The notes under the pieces: model-generated | The model's input: the letters and a program-made list of their open reading frames with translations, nothing else | What the model was told of the DNA's origin: nothing | Database searches by the model: none | Assembly (NCBI GenBank): GCA_016201805.1 | Contig: JACQCB010000187.1 | Location: 1 to 7,455 of the forward strand | Reading direction: 5' to 3' | DNA from: Nitrospirota bacterium | GTDB taxonomy: Bacteria; Nitrospirota; Nitrospiria; Nitrospirales; Nitrospiraceae | Length of the DNA stretch: 7,455 nucleotides | Shown here: in pieces, positions 1 to 7,374 of the stretch | Numbering within the stretch: the stretch's first letter is position 1 | Layout of the letters: every line of letters begins with the position of its first letter | Translations under genes and position numbers: made by a program

Positions 1-1364
1 GACTCATCCTCGACTTCCTGGTCCGCCTTCCGGCTCTGGGCAGCCAACTCCGCGTCTTTTCCTTCCATGTAGACCGCCTGGTGGCCGGGGAATTTGACCA
101 CGGTCCCGTTGGCGCGAAACACATAGGCCTCGCCGGTGCCCTGCGGCAGGGAATCCACGCGGGTGACTTCCAGAATCGCCGGCGCCATCTGCGACGCGAT
201 GAAGCGGTTCCAGATCAGCTTGTAGAGCTGATACTGGTCTTTTTCCAAAAACTGTTTGATGGATTCGGGGTCGCGATGGGCCGAGGTCGGACGAATCGCC
301 TCATGGGCCTCCTGGGCGGCCTTCTGGGTCTTGTAGACGTTGGGGGTGGGCGGCAGATACTCATTGCCGAACCGTTCTCGCACGACCTGCCTGGCTTCTT
401 CCGCCGCCTCGTTGGAAATACGCGGCGAATCGGTCCTCATATAGGTGATCAAGCCGATCGGCCCTTCCTTGCCGATTTCAAGCCCTTCGTACAGCTGTTG
501 GGCCAGCGCCATGGTCCTCTTGGGCGTATAACGAAGCTTGCGGGCCGCTTCCTGCTGGAGCCGACTCGTAATGAACGGGGCCACCGGGTTGCGCCGCTTC
601 TCCTTCCGTTCGATGGACTGGACGAGGAAGTCTTTGCCCTGGACCGCAGCCACGACCCGCCCGGCCTCCTGCGCAGACGCGATCTCCGCATCCCGGCCAT
701 TCACACTGTGGAGCTTGGCCTCGAATGGCGGCGGGTTCGTGCCGGCCAGCGTAACCGTGATGGACCAGTATTCCTCGGGACGGAAGGCTTCGCGCTCCCG
801 TTCGCGGTCGCAGATCAACTTCACGGCCACCGACTGCACGCGGCCCATGCTGAGGCCCCGGCGTACTTTTTTCCAGAGCAACTGGCTGCCCTGATAGCCG
901 ACAATGCGGTCCAGCACGCGGCGCGCCTGCTGGGCGTTGACCAGCTTCAGGTCGATCTGGCCGGGGGATTGCAACGCGCGCTTGATCGCCGACTCGGTGA
1001 TCTCGTTGAACAGGACGCGGAACACTTTGCGATCCTTTCCCTTGGCCTTGCCGGCGCCGGACTTGCCGTCGAGCTCCTGCGCAATGTGCCAGGCAATGGC
1101 TTCCCCTTCGCGATCCGGGTCCGGAGCGAGATAGACGACGTCGACTTCCTGCGCTTTCTTTTTGATCTCGGCCAGCACTTTCGCCTTGCCCTTGATCGTC
1201 ACGTACTGGGGAGCGAAGTCGTGCTCGATGTCCACGCCCAGCTTGCTGGTGGGCAGATCCTTCACATGGCCGATCGACGCCATCACAGTATAGCCGCGGC
1301 CCAGATACTTGGTGATGGTCCGGGCCTTGGCTGGTGACTCCACGATAATCAACGATTTGGCCAT
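1..1364 (-). CDS. topA: DNA topoisomerase I (type IA), N-terminal 454 residues, cut by the window edge
   Basis: TopA relaxes negatively supercoiled DNA by cutting one strand, passing the other through the gap and resealing. Translating the minus strand from the ATG at 1364 gives 454 uninterrupted residues up to the edge. The Toprim domain comes first: VESPAK supplies the acidic residue Glu9, and PDPDREGEA (about 81-89) gives the DxDxE metal site. The nucleotide-binding stretch RRGLSMGRVQSVAVK is at about 168-182. The active-site motif ITYMRTDS puts the catalytic tyrosine at Tyr308 (codon 441-443), close to Tyr319 of the E. coli enzyme. HEAIRPT follows at about 354-360. A short Lys/Gly-rich loop (about 100-113) lies between Toprim and the next conserved block. 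The C-terminal zinc-ribbon or repeat domains lie outside the window. The start is fixed by the family N-terminus MAKSLIIVESPAK and by AGGAG five bases upstream. It lies 105 bp downstream of dprA, perhaps with its own promoter. Identity is very secure. Confidence 0.97.
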   Translation of the reverse strand, partial: MAKSLIIVESPAKARTITKYLGRGYTVMASIGHVKDLPTSKLGVDIEHDFAPQYVTIKGKAKVLAEIKKKAQEVDVVYLAPDPDREGEAIAWHIAQELDGKSGAGKAKGKDRKVFRVLFNEITESAIKRALQSPGQIDLKLVNAQQARRVLDRIVGYQGSQLLWKKVRRGLSMGRVQSVAVKLICDREREREAFRPEEYWSITVTLAGTNPPPFEAKLHSVNGRDAEIASAQEAGRVVAAVQGKDFLVQSIERKEKRRNPVAPFITSRLQQEAARKLRYTPKRTMALAQQLYEGLEIGKEGPIGLITYMRTDSPRISNEAAEEARQVVRERFGNEYLPPTPNVYKTQKAAQEAHEAIRPTSAHRDPESIKQFLEKDQYQLYKLIWNRFIASQMAPAILEVTRVDSLPQGTGEAYVFRANGTVVKFPGHQAVYMEGKDAELAAQSRKADQEVEDE

Positions 1365-1369
1365 GCGCG

Positions 1370-1374
1370 CTCCT
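1370..1374 (-). promoter_or_regulatory. Shine-Dalgarno site of topA
   Basis: The minus strand reads AGGAG followed by CGCGC and then ATG, a canonical ribosome binding site with five-base spacing. It confirms the topA start at 1364. Confidence 0.8.
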
Positions 1375-1401
1375 GTCGCCCCTCTCGACGAACCGCTCAA
1401 C

Positions 1402-1420
1402 GCCCCGCTTCAACCGGGGC
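1402..1420 (-). other. Small GC hairpin in the topA leader
   Basis: A perfect 6-bp inverted repeat, GCCCCG and CGGGGC, encloses a seven-base loop. On the minus strand it lies about 37 bp before the topA ATG and just downstream of the candidate promoter. No T-run follows on the topA strand, so it does not look like an intrinsic terminator. It could be a 5' leader structure or a chance GC repeat. Confidence 0.35.
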
Positions 1421-1423
1421 CGT

Positions 1424-1453
1424 GATATATACCGACTTCGGCACGCTTTGCAA
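1424..1453 (-). promoter_or_regulatory. Candidate sigma70-type promoter for topA
   Basis: Reading the minus strand, TTGCAA (1453-1448) matches the -35 consensus TTGACA at four of six positions. It is followed after 16 bp by TATATA (1431-1426), four of six matches to TATAAT. A shifted -10, TATATC (1429-1424), gives 18-bp spacing. The run TATATATC is a clear AT-rich island in a GC-rich gap between dprA and topA. Transcription would start some 50 bp before the topA ATG, leaving room for the leader hairpin and the ribosome site. This is pattern matching only; cotranscription with dprA remains possible. Confidence 0.4.
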
Positions 1454-1469
1454 GTCCCTTCAGCGTGAT

Positions 1470-2609
1470 TTACACGCGCACGTACGACCGGCCCGGCAGT
1501 TGACGCACCGCGCCCTTCAATTCCATGGCCAGGAGCAGGCCGGCAACATCGGCCGCCGGGAGGCCTGTGCGGACGATCAGATCGTCGATGTGCACCGGCT
1601 CGAAGGATAGCAGGTCATGGAGTCTTTGTTCTGCCTTGTCCATCTGCGGCTCGTCTCCAGCCCGGACAGCTCCCCGGACCTGCACCTGCTCCCGAAATGC
1701 CTCGTCGAGCTGAGGCAAGAGTTCATCGATCACATCCGCCACGGTTTCGACCAATTTGGCGCCCTGCTTGATGAGACCGTTGGGACCACGACTGTGTTCC
1801 GCCCTCACGAACCCCGGCACGGCAAAGACCTCCCGCCCCTGTTCCGCCGCCAATCCGGCCGTGATGAGCGACCCGCTCTGGACCGCCGCCTCGGTAACCA
1901 CGACGCCCAGGGAAAGGCCGCTGATGATGCGGTTCCGGCGAGGAAAATGATAGGCATGCGGATAGGCCCCCAAGGGAAATTCAGACAGGACCGCGCCGTG
2001 GGCTTCGATCTGCTGCCTGAGCGCCTGATGTTCCGGCGGATAGGTGCGATCGATCCCGCAACCCAACACGGCCAGAGTCCTCCCCTGAGCCGCCAACGCC
2101 CCCCGGTGAGCCGCCGCATCCACCCCTCTCGCCAGACCGCTGACGATGGTAAAGCCGGCCGAGGCCAGATCCCGGCTGAGCTGTTCGGTCACCAGCCGGC
2201 CGGCCGCCGTGGCTCGTCGAGCCCCCACGATCGCCACCGCGTGGCGATCTCTCTGATCCAGCGCGCCGCTCACATAGAGCAGCGGCGGTGGGTCCGCAAT
2301 CGTTTTGAGCCGCGCCGGATAGGCCGCATCAAGATACGACACCACCGACACCGGCAGCCGCTCCAGCAATTCCAGTTCGCGATCGATCGCGTCTTGGGTC
2401 TCCCGATCCGGCGCCTGCTGAATGGCCTGCGCCACAGCACGGCTGACCGATCCGCCAGCCATCAGCGATTCCGTCGAGGCCTGCAGGACCGCTTCCGGCG
2501 AGCCGAACGTATCCGCGAGCCGGCAGAGCCCCGCATCGCCCAATCCGTGGACCGCGCGCAACCGGAACCAAGACTGAAGAGACGAGGTACCGGCCACAGG
2601 ACCTCCCAT
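1470..2609 (-). CDS. dprA: DNA-processing protein DprA (Smf family)
   Basis: DprA binds single-stranded DNA, protects it and helps load RecA, chiefly during natural transformation; many non-competent bacteria also carry it. From the ATG at 2609 the product is 379 residues, a normal length. The N-terminus is a helical SAM-like region (WFRLRAVHGLGDAG, about 14-27). Next comes the Rossmann-like DprA domain, with AIVGARRAT (about 126-134), SGLARGVDAAAHRG (about 157-170), GCGIDRTYP (about 183-191), FPRRNRIISGLS (about 222-233) and an LITAGLA block. The end of this domain is PGFVRAEHSRGPNGLIKQGA (about 265-284). A C-terminal winged-helix domain of the DprA type covers about 325-379. The start is uncertain. 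The open frame extends to a TTG at 2672, a TTG at 2618 follows a GAGAGAG stretch, and a GTG at 2597 lies three bases behind GGAGGT. I chose the only ATG. It lies 81 bp after rng and 105 bp before topA. Confidence 0.95.
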   Translation of the reverse strand: MGGPVAGTSSLQSWFRLRAVHGLGDAGLCRLADTFGSPEAVLQASTESLMAGGSVSRAVAQAIQQAPDRETQDAIDRELELLERLPVSVVSYLDAAYPARLKTIADPPPLLYVSGALDQRDRHAVAIVGARRATAAGRLVTEQLSRDLASAGFTIVSGLARGVDAAAHRGALAAQGRTLAVLGCGIDRTYPPEHQALRQQIEAHGAVLSEFPLGAYPHAYHFPRRNRIISGLSLGVVVTEAAVQSGSLITAGLAAEQGREVFAVPGFVRAEHSRGPNGLIKQGAKLVETVADVIDELLPQLDEAFREQVQVRGAVRAGDEPQMDKAEQRLHDLLSFEPVHIDDLIVRTGLPAADVAGLLLAMELKGAVRQLPGRSYVRV

Positions 2610-2670
2610 CTCTCTCAACGCGCTCTCTCGGCAAGCACGTGCAGCGGCCCGCGCCCTGCTGATGGCCGAC

Positions 2671-2691
2671 AACCGGCCGCACCGGCCGGCT
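2671..2691 (-). terminator. GC-rich hairpin at the rng stop codon, terminator-like but without a good U-tract
   Basis: On the minus strand the rng TAA runs straight into CCGGCC-GGTGC-GGCCGG, a perfect 6-bp all-GC stem. One G-U wobble and one A-U pair extend it to 8 bp. Only TTGT follows, so it is a poor intrinsic terminator. It may attenuate transcription or protect the 3' end of the rng message. The TTG at 2672, the most upstream possible dprA start, would fall inside it, which argues for a later dprA start. Confidence 0.4.
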
Positions 2692-4199
2692 TAGAGCACG
2701 GCAATATCGTACTGCTCGAGGTGAAGACCCTGATCCGCCTGGATGAGAAGCTTGACGCGGCACGTCCGCTCCAGGTCCTCCACCCCCTGACGCTCATCAT
2801 CGTACAGCAGATCGGCGACGGACGGATGGACGCCCAGCACGATTTTCTGTTCCTCCGTCCCGCGCCCGATCCGGCGGATCTCGCGGAAGATCTCGTAGGC
2901 CACCGTGGTGGGCGACTTGGTGTACCCCCGCCCGTCGCAGTAGCGGCAGGGCTCCGACATCGTCCGCAACAGGTCCTCCCTCACCCGTTCGCGCGAGATC
3001 TCGATCAAGCCCAGGTCCGAGATGTGCGAAATCCTGGTGCGGGCCTTGTCGCCGGCCATCGCATCGACCAGCGCCTGATAGACCTTGTCCCGGTTCTTCT
3101 CCCGCTCCATGTCGATGAAGTCGACGATGATGATCCCCCCGATCCCCCGCAGCTTGATCTGATAGGCGATTTCCTTCGCCGCCTCGAGGTTGTTCTTGAG
3201 GATCGTCTCTTCTTGATCCCGCTTGCCGACGAAGCGCCCCGTGTTCACGTCGATGACCGTCATCGCCTCGGCATGGTCCACGACGATGTGCCCGCCGGAC
3301 TTCAACCACACCTTGCGGTGCAAGGCGCGGGCGATTTCCATCTCGACGCCCAGGTGGTCGAAGAGGCTCTCCTCCTTGTCGTAATAATGGATGCGGGAGG
3401 TCTGCTCCGGCGAAAACCGATGGACGAAGTCTTTCACCGCCTCATACTCCTGCCTCGAATCGATCAGCAGGCGGTCCACTTTTTTCGTGAACAGATCGCG
3501 GACGATCCGAAAGGTCAGCGTCAGGTCGGTGTGCAGGAGGACCGGCGCCGGAAGATGGTCCCGCTTTTTCAGCACGTCCTGCCAAAGCACGTGCAGGAAC
3601 TCCACGTCCGACCGCAGCTCGTCCTCCTTCACCCCCTCGCTCACCGTCCGGACGATGTAGCCGCAACCGGGCCGGCGCACCCGCTTCATGATGTCCTTCA
3701 ACCGCGCCCGTTCCTCGTCCTTGGGAATCCGCCGCGACACGCCGACGTGCTCGACGTTCGGCATGAACACCAGATAGCGACCCGGCAGCGACACGTAGGT
3801 CGTCACCCGAGGCCCCTTCGTGCCGATCGGCCCCTTGGAGATCTGCACCATGAGCTCCTGGCCTTCTTGCAGCAGCTGTTCGATCGGCTTGGAGGATTGC
3901 CGGCGCGGCCGCGGCATCTCGGGCCCCTTCTCATCCTCCTCGCTGTCAACCAGGGTATCCCCCGGTTCCGTATCGGTCGACAAGTCCGAGACGTGCACGA
4001 AGGCGGCCTTCTCCATCCCGATATCGACGAACGCCGCCTGCATGCCCGGCAAGACTTTGACCACCTTCCCCTTGTAAATGTTCCCGACAAAATCCTTGTT
4101 CTTGGCCCGATCTACGTAGAGGTCCGTCACGACGCGGCCGTCCAACACCGCCGCGCGGGTCTCCTCCCGTGTCACATTAATGGCAATTTCCAGCCCCAT
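2691..4199 (-). CDS. rng: Ribonuclease G (RNase E/G family endoribonuclease)
   Basis: This enzyme cleaves single-stranded AU-rich RNA, matures the 5' end of 16S rRNA and starts mRNA decay, usually preferring 5'-monophosphate ends. The product is 502 residues, close to E. coli RNase G (489) and lacking the long scaffold tail of RNase E. An S1 domain covers about 37-127 (NIYKGKVVKVLPGMQAAFVDIG), interrupted by a charged loop at about 75-105. VRTVSEG (about 183-189) holds the Arg-Thr pair of the 5' sensor. The DNase I-like catalytic domain carries IDVNTG with Asp317 and VDFIDM with Asp360, matching the two metal-binding aspartates of RNase E. CRYC (418-421) matches the zinc-link CxxC. An open frame continues upstream to an ATG at 4268, but that start has no ribosome site. 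The ATG at 4199 has AGGGAG five bases before it and gives the family N-terminus. It lies 164 bp after rodA, so it may be cotranscribed or have its own promoter. Confidence 0.96.
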   Translation of the reverse strand: MGLEIAINVTREETRAAVLDGRVVTDLYVDRAKNKDFVGNIYKGKVVKVLPGMQAAFVDIGMEKAAFVHVSDLSTDTEPGDTLVDSEEDEKGPEMPRPRRQSSKPIEQLLQEGQELMVQISKGPIGTKGPRVTTYVSLPGRYLVFMPNVEHVGVSRRIPKDEERARLKDIMKRVRRPGCGYIVRTVSEGVKEDELRSDVEFLHVLWQDVLKKRDHLPAPVLLHTDLTLTFRIVRDLFTKKVDRLLIDSRQEYEAVKDFVHRFSPEQTSRIHYYDKEESLFDHLGVEMEIARALHRKVWLKSGGHIVVDHAEAMTVIDVNTGRFVGKRDQEETILKNNLEAAKEIAYQIKLRGIGGIIIVDFIDMEREKNRDKVYQALVDAMAGDKARTRISHISDLGLIEISRERVREDLLRTMSEPCRYCDGRGYTKSPTTVAYEIFREIRRIGRGTEEQKIVLGVHPSVADLLYDDERQGVEDLERTCRVKLLIQADQGLHLEQYDIAVL

Positions 4200-4204
4200 A
4201 CATA

Positions 4205-4210
4205 CTCCCT
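4205..4210 (-). promoter_or_regulatory. Shine-Dalgarno site deciding the rng start
   Basis: The minus strand reads AGGGAG, then TATGT, then ATG at 4199. The five-base spacing supports the internal ATG over the in-frame ATG at 4268. An overlapping ATG at 4203 is out of frame. Confidence 0.7.
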
Positions 4211-4286
4211 GCAGCCTGTGCGGCGGATCAACGGCCCCACGCGCGGATTGCCGCGCCAGCCTGCGCATACGGTAAAAGGGTTCACC

Positions 4287-4299
4287 TTACAACCTGTAA
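4287..4299. promoter_or_regulatory. Perfect dyad TTACA-N3-TGTAA upstream of rng, possible operator
   Basis: The 13-bp element has perfect 5-bp arms around a three-base spacer. It lies in the AT-richer part of the gap between rodA and rng, about 88 bp before the rng start. TACA/TGTA dyads are bound by several repressor families, including BlaI and CopY types, but their spacers differ and no such regulator is encoded here. I found no strong -35/-10 pair beside it. It may be a regulatory site or chance. Confidence 0.25.
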
Positions 4300-4334
4300 C
4301 TGGTCTCAACCGCCGCTTGTCCCGCGACTCCGAC

Positions 4335-4354
4335 GAGGCGGCTCAGGCCGCCCC
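4335..4354 (-). other. GC hairpin just downstream of rodA
   Basis: On the minus strand GGCGGC-CTGA-GCCGCC forms a 6-bp stem with a four-base loop. A further G-U and G-C pair extend it to 8 bp. It begins about 10 bases after the rodA stop. No T-run follows, so it is not a classical intrinsic terminator. It could mark the 3' end of the mrdA-rodA message or be a stabilising structure within a longer transcript. Confidence 0.4.
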
Positions 4355-4363
4355 GCCGCGCGT

Positions 4364-5485
4364 TCAGTAAAACAAGGACAAGCGCCGGCGCTTGATATTC
4401 AACAAGAGTCCCAGGGCCGCCATCGTCGTGACCACCGCACTGCCACCATAGCTCATGAGCGGCAACGGAATACCGACGATCGGCAACAGCCCGGCCGTCA
4501 TCCCGATGTTCACCACGAGGCAGAAGCCGAACATGCCGATCACCCCGGCCGCCAACAGCGCCCCCAAGACATCCTTGGCTTTCAACGCAATTTCCAACGA
4601 CAGCATGAGGAGTGCGACGAACAGGACCAGGAGCACCAGCACGCCCACAAACCCCCATTCTTCGGCAAACACCGCAAAGACGAAGTCCGTGTGCCCTTCC
4701 GGCAAAAATTTCAGTTGGCTCTGCGTCCCTCCGTAAAGGCCTTTCCCCAGCAGTTCGCCCGATCCGATCGCAATACGCGACTGAAGGCCGTGGTACCCCT
4801 TGCCGCCCGTATCGTAGTCGGGATCGACGAAGGTCATGACCCGCTGCCGCTGATAGTCGTGCATCGAACCCCACATCATCTCCCAGGCGAACGGAAACAG
4901 CATGAGGGCAAACAGCAGCAGGATGCCCATGGCTTTCGACCGCATGCCCACCACCAACAACATCGCGCCGTAAATCGCCAGAAAACTGAGCCCGCTGCCG
5001 AGGTCCGGCTGCTTGAGGATCAACAGGAGGCCCGGCATCGCGATCAGGCCTGGCAACACCACCCGCTGAATCCAGCCTTCGCGCGGGGCGTTGGCGTAGT
5101 ACGTGGCCAGCACCAGGATCAGGACCAGCTTCGCGAACTCGGAGGGCTGCACGGCAAAGGGTCCGAGGGGAATCCATCGCTGAGCGCCGCGACTCGTTTT
5201 GCCTGCGACCAACACCACCACCAACAGGATCAGCACGACCGCGTAGAGCACATAGGACAACCGGGCAATCTTGTGATAATCCACCGCCAGCATGGCCAAA
5301 AACGCGCCGCAGCCGAGCAGGATCCAGACCATCTGCTTGACGTACAGCGGGAGACCGCTCCCAGACTGGGCATGGGTGACGCTGTAAATGGAGAGCACGC
5401 CGAGCGACAGAATCGCGGTGATCAACGCGAGGAAGTGCCAGTCGAACCGGTCCAATTGCCGGCTCTCCATCGCACGATCCGTCAT
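4364..5485 (-). CDS. rodA: Rod-shape-determining peptidoglycan glycosyltransferase RodA (SEDS family)
   Basis: RodA polymerises lipid II into glycan strands in the inner membrane as partner of PBP2 in the elongasome. The 373-residue product is the usual length and strongly hydrophobic, with about ten membrane segments. Family landmarks are RGAQRWIPLG (about 99-108), with the conserved Trp104; QPSEFAKL (about 113-120); LKQPDLGS (about 157-164); and YGGTQSQLKFLPEGHTDFVF (about 251-270). Asp267 in the last motif corresponds to the essential aspartate of RodA enzymes. The C-terminus has GIPLPLMSYGGS (about 338-349), the SEDS signature. The ATG overlaps the mrdA stop by four bases (ATGA), and AGGT lies five bases upstream inside the mrdA end, so translation is probably coupled to that of its partner. 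FtsW is the main alternative in this family, but pairing with PBP2 and the sequence style favour RodA. Confidence 0.97.
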   Translation of the reverse strand: MTDRAMESRQLDRFDWHFLALITAILSLGVLSIYSVTHAQSGSGLPLYVKQMVWILLGCGAFLAMLAVDYHKIARLSYVLYAVVLILLVVVLVAGKTSRGAQRWIPLGPFAVQPSEFAKLVLILVLATYYANAPREGWIQRVVLPGLIAMPGLLLILKQPDLGSGLSFLAIYGAMLLVVGMRSKAMGILLLFALMLFPFAWEMMWGSMHDYQRQRVMTFVDPDYDTGGKGYHGLQSRIAIGSGELLGKGLYGGTQSQLKFLPEGHTDFVFAVFAEEWGFVGVLVLLVLFVALLMLSLEIALKAKDVLGALLAAGVIGMFGFCLVVNIGMTAGLLPIVGIPLPLMSYGGSAVVTTMAALGLLLNIKRRRLSLFY

Positions 5486-7374
5486 GGCGCACCTATGGAG
5501 GACATCTGCATCGCCAGCGCCGGCTCGAAGGGCCGAGCCTGGGATGGGGCCTCGGCCTCCTGCGGGGGCTCCGGCGCAAATTTTACGAAGGCCTCGATCA
5601 TCTGCTTGGCCAGGGGGGCCGCCACCGACCCGCCATGCCCCATGTGTTCCACGAGCACCGCCACGGCAATCTTCGGCTCGTCGACGGGGGCATAGGACAC
5701 GAACCAGGCATGGTCCCGCAGCTTCTTGGGAATATCTTTTGCCGGCCCCGTTCGCAGCGCAGCCGCCTGCGCGGTGCCGGTCTTGCCGGCAATGGTCACG
5801 AGCGTGGAGCGGGCACGTGTCGCGGTCCCCCGCGTGACCACGCCCGCCAAGGCGTCCTTGATGAGGGCCAGCGTGTCCGGTTGGACCGTCAACTTGCCGT
5901 TGGACACAGCCGGAATTTCCTGCAGCCGACCCGTCGCCCGCTCCATGACGGCCCGCACCAGGCGCGGACGGAACGACACGCCGTCATTGGCGACGGTGGC
6001 GATCAGATGAGCCATCTGCAGCGGCGTCACCGTCACGTAGCCCTGTCCGATGGAGGCGGAAATGGTCTCGCCGGGGAACCAGGGCTGACCTTTGGCCTTC
6101 TCCTTCCAGGCGGTGGACGGCACAATCCCCACCCGCTCGGACGGCAGCTCGATGCCGGTCTCCTGCCCCAACCCAAACTGCATCGCAAACGAGGCGATGG
6201 TGTCGATGCCCATGCGCTGTCCGACCGTGTAGAAAAACACGTCGCAGGAATCCACGAGGGCTTGCGTGATATCCATCATGCCGTGCCCACCCGCCTTCCA
6301 GTCCTTGAACAAGCGGTTGCCGAACTGAAACCCGCCGACGCACCGGATCTTCGTCGAAGGATTGACGGTGTTCGATTCGAGCGCCGCAGCGGCCATCACG
6401 ATCTTGAAGGTCGACCCCGGAGGATACTGCCCTTGCGTCGCGCGATTCGTCATGGGACGGGCTTCGTTCTGCACGACCGCATCCCACTGTTTGGCGGTGA
6501 GTTCGCGCGACAAGAGATTGGGATCGAATGTCGGATGGCTGGCCAGCGCAAGGACTTCACCCGTGGTCGGATCGATCGCCACGATGGCGCCGGACTCCTC
6601 GCCAAGCAGCTGCTCCGCCAGTCGTTGCAACCGAAGATCGATCGTCACGTAGAGATCGTTGCCGGCTTCCGGTTTCTTGACCGTGACGGTCCGTTTCTCA
6701 TGCCCCAGCGCATCCACCTCGATCACTTTCTGTCCGGCTTTGCCCCTCAAAAAACGATCGTAGGCCTTCTCGACCCCATACTGGCCGACGAGGCTTCCCT
6801 GATGAAGGTCCTCCGACTCAATCTTCTCCAGTTGATCGGGCGAGACCTCGCCGACATAGCCGATCACATGGGCCGCCGTGGCCCCAACCGTGTAGTTGCG
6901 CCGAGAGTCCGCCTGGATCATCACACCCGGTAGATCCAGCCGGTGCGACTCGATGAGCGCCGCCTCCCGAAGCGTGAGCCCGCCCTTCAACTTTTTCGGG
7001 ACCAGCCGGCCGGTTCGCTCGGCAAACTTTTTCCTGAGCAGGGCTTCGTCCAAACCGATGAGCTTGACCAACCGCTCCGCCAGCAGGGCGCGGTTCTTGA
7101 CGTCCTCCAAGGTCACGTAGAGACCGAAGCTCGGCGCATTGTTCGCCAGCAAGACCCCCTGCCGGTCATAGATCAACCCGCGAGCCGGTTCCAGGATCAC
7201 CGAGCGGGTGCGGTTGTTCTCGGACAGGTCTCGATAATAGGCGCCCTCTTGGATCTGAAGGCTCCAGAGACGAATCGCCAACAGCCCGACCACCAGCAGC
7301 AGCGCCACCTTCAAGATGAGCAACCGCCGTTGCAGCTCGCGAAGCTCGTCGTGTCGAGCCCCAAGTTCAGCCAT
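5482..7374 (-). CDS. mrdA: Penicillin-binding protein 2, elongation-specific peptidoglycan transpeptidase
   Basis: PBP2 cross-links the glycan strands made by RodA during side-wall growth; it is a class B PBP anchored in the inner membrane with its enzyme domain in the periplasm. From the ATG at 7374 it has 630 residues, a typical length. One membrane anchor lies at about 18-37, with a short cytoplasmic N-terminus. The non-catalytic dimerisation domain includes ARGLIYDRQGVLLA (about 64-77). In the transpeptidase domain PPGSTFK gives the nucleophile Ser321 and Lys324, SCD (376-378) is the second motif with the Asp variant seen in PBP2 proteins in place of Asn, and GKTGTAQ gives Lys531-Thr-Gly. 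The tail after about residue 600 is rich in Pro, Ala and Glu and looks disordered. A GTG at 7413 would add 13 residues, but AGGAG five bases before the ATG supports the later start. Confidence 0.97.
   Translation of the reverse strand: MAELGARHDELRELQRRLLILKVALLLVVGLLAIRLWSLQIQEGAYYRDLSENNRTRSVILEPARGLIYDRQGVLLANNAPSFGLYVTLEDVKNRALLAERLVKLIGLDEALLRKKFAERTGRLVPKKLKGGLTLREAALIESHRLDLPGVMIQADSRRNYTVGATAAHVIGYVGEVSPDQLEKIESEDLHQGSLVGQYGVEKAYDRFLRGKAGQKVIEVDALGHEKRTVTVKKPEAGNDLYVTIDLRLQRLAEQLLGEESGAIVAIDPTTGEVLALASHPTFDPNLLSRELTAKQWDAVVQNEARPMTNRATQGQYPPGSTFKIVMAAAALESNTVNPSTKIRCVGGFQFGNRLFKDWKAGGHGMMDITQALVDSCDVFFYTVGQRMGIDTIASFAMQFGLGQETGIELPSERVGIVPSTAWKEKAKGQPWFPGETISASIGQGYVTVTPLQMAHLIATVANDGVSFRPRLVRAVMERATGRLQEIPAVSNGKLTVQPDTLALIKDALAGVVTRGTATRARSTLVTIAGKTGTAQAAALRTGPAKDIPKKLRDHAWFVSYAPVDEPKIAVAVLVEHMGHGGSVAAPLAKQMIEAFVKFAPEPPQEAEAPSQARPFEPALAMQMSSIGAP

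Noticed and set aside
81..1337. A 418-codon open frame on the plus strand opposite topA
   Set aside because: It is the codon-aligned antisense shadow of topA, whose motifs, including the catalytic YMRTDS, are on the minus strand.
4200..4268. A longer RNase G start at the ATG at 4268
   Set aside because: The added 23 residues do not resemble the family N-terminus and no ribosome site precedes that ATG, whereas AGGGAG lies before the ATG at 4199.
4245..4310. A possible rng promoter on the minus strand (TTGTAA, 17 bp, TATGCG)
   Set aside because: The -10 matches only three of six positions; too weak to annotate.
1617..4370. A 917-codon open frame on the plus strand opposite rng and dprA
   Set aside because: It is in exact codon register with the two minus-strand genes, so its stops could arise only from sense TTA, CTA or TCA codons, which are rare in GC-rich genes. 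Its product is rich in Arg, His, Pro and Leu with no recognisable domain, and the opposite strand encodes two clear protein families.
4287..5492. A 401-codon minus-strand frame overlapping rodA in another phase
   Set aside because: Its product is Arg/Gly-rich with no membrane segments, whereas the overlapping rodA frame carries the full SEDS signature.
5635..6933. A 432-codon open frame on the plus strand opposite mrdA, with a similar 334-codon frame opposite rodA
   Set aside because: Both are in codon register with the real genes and show no domain; the same rare-codon effect explains them.
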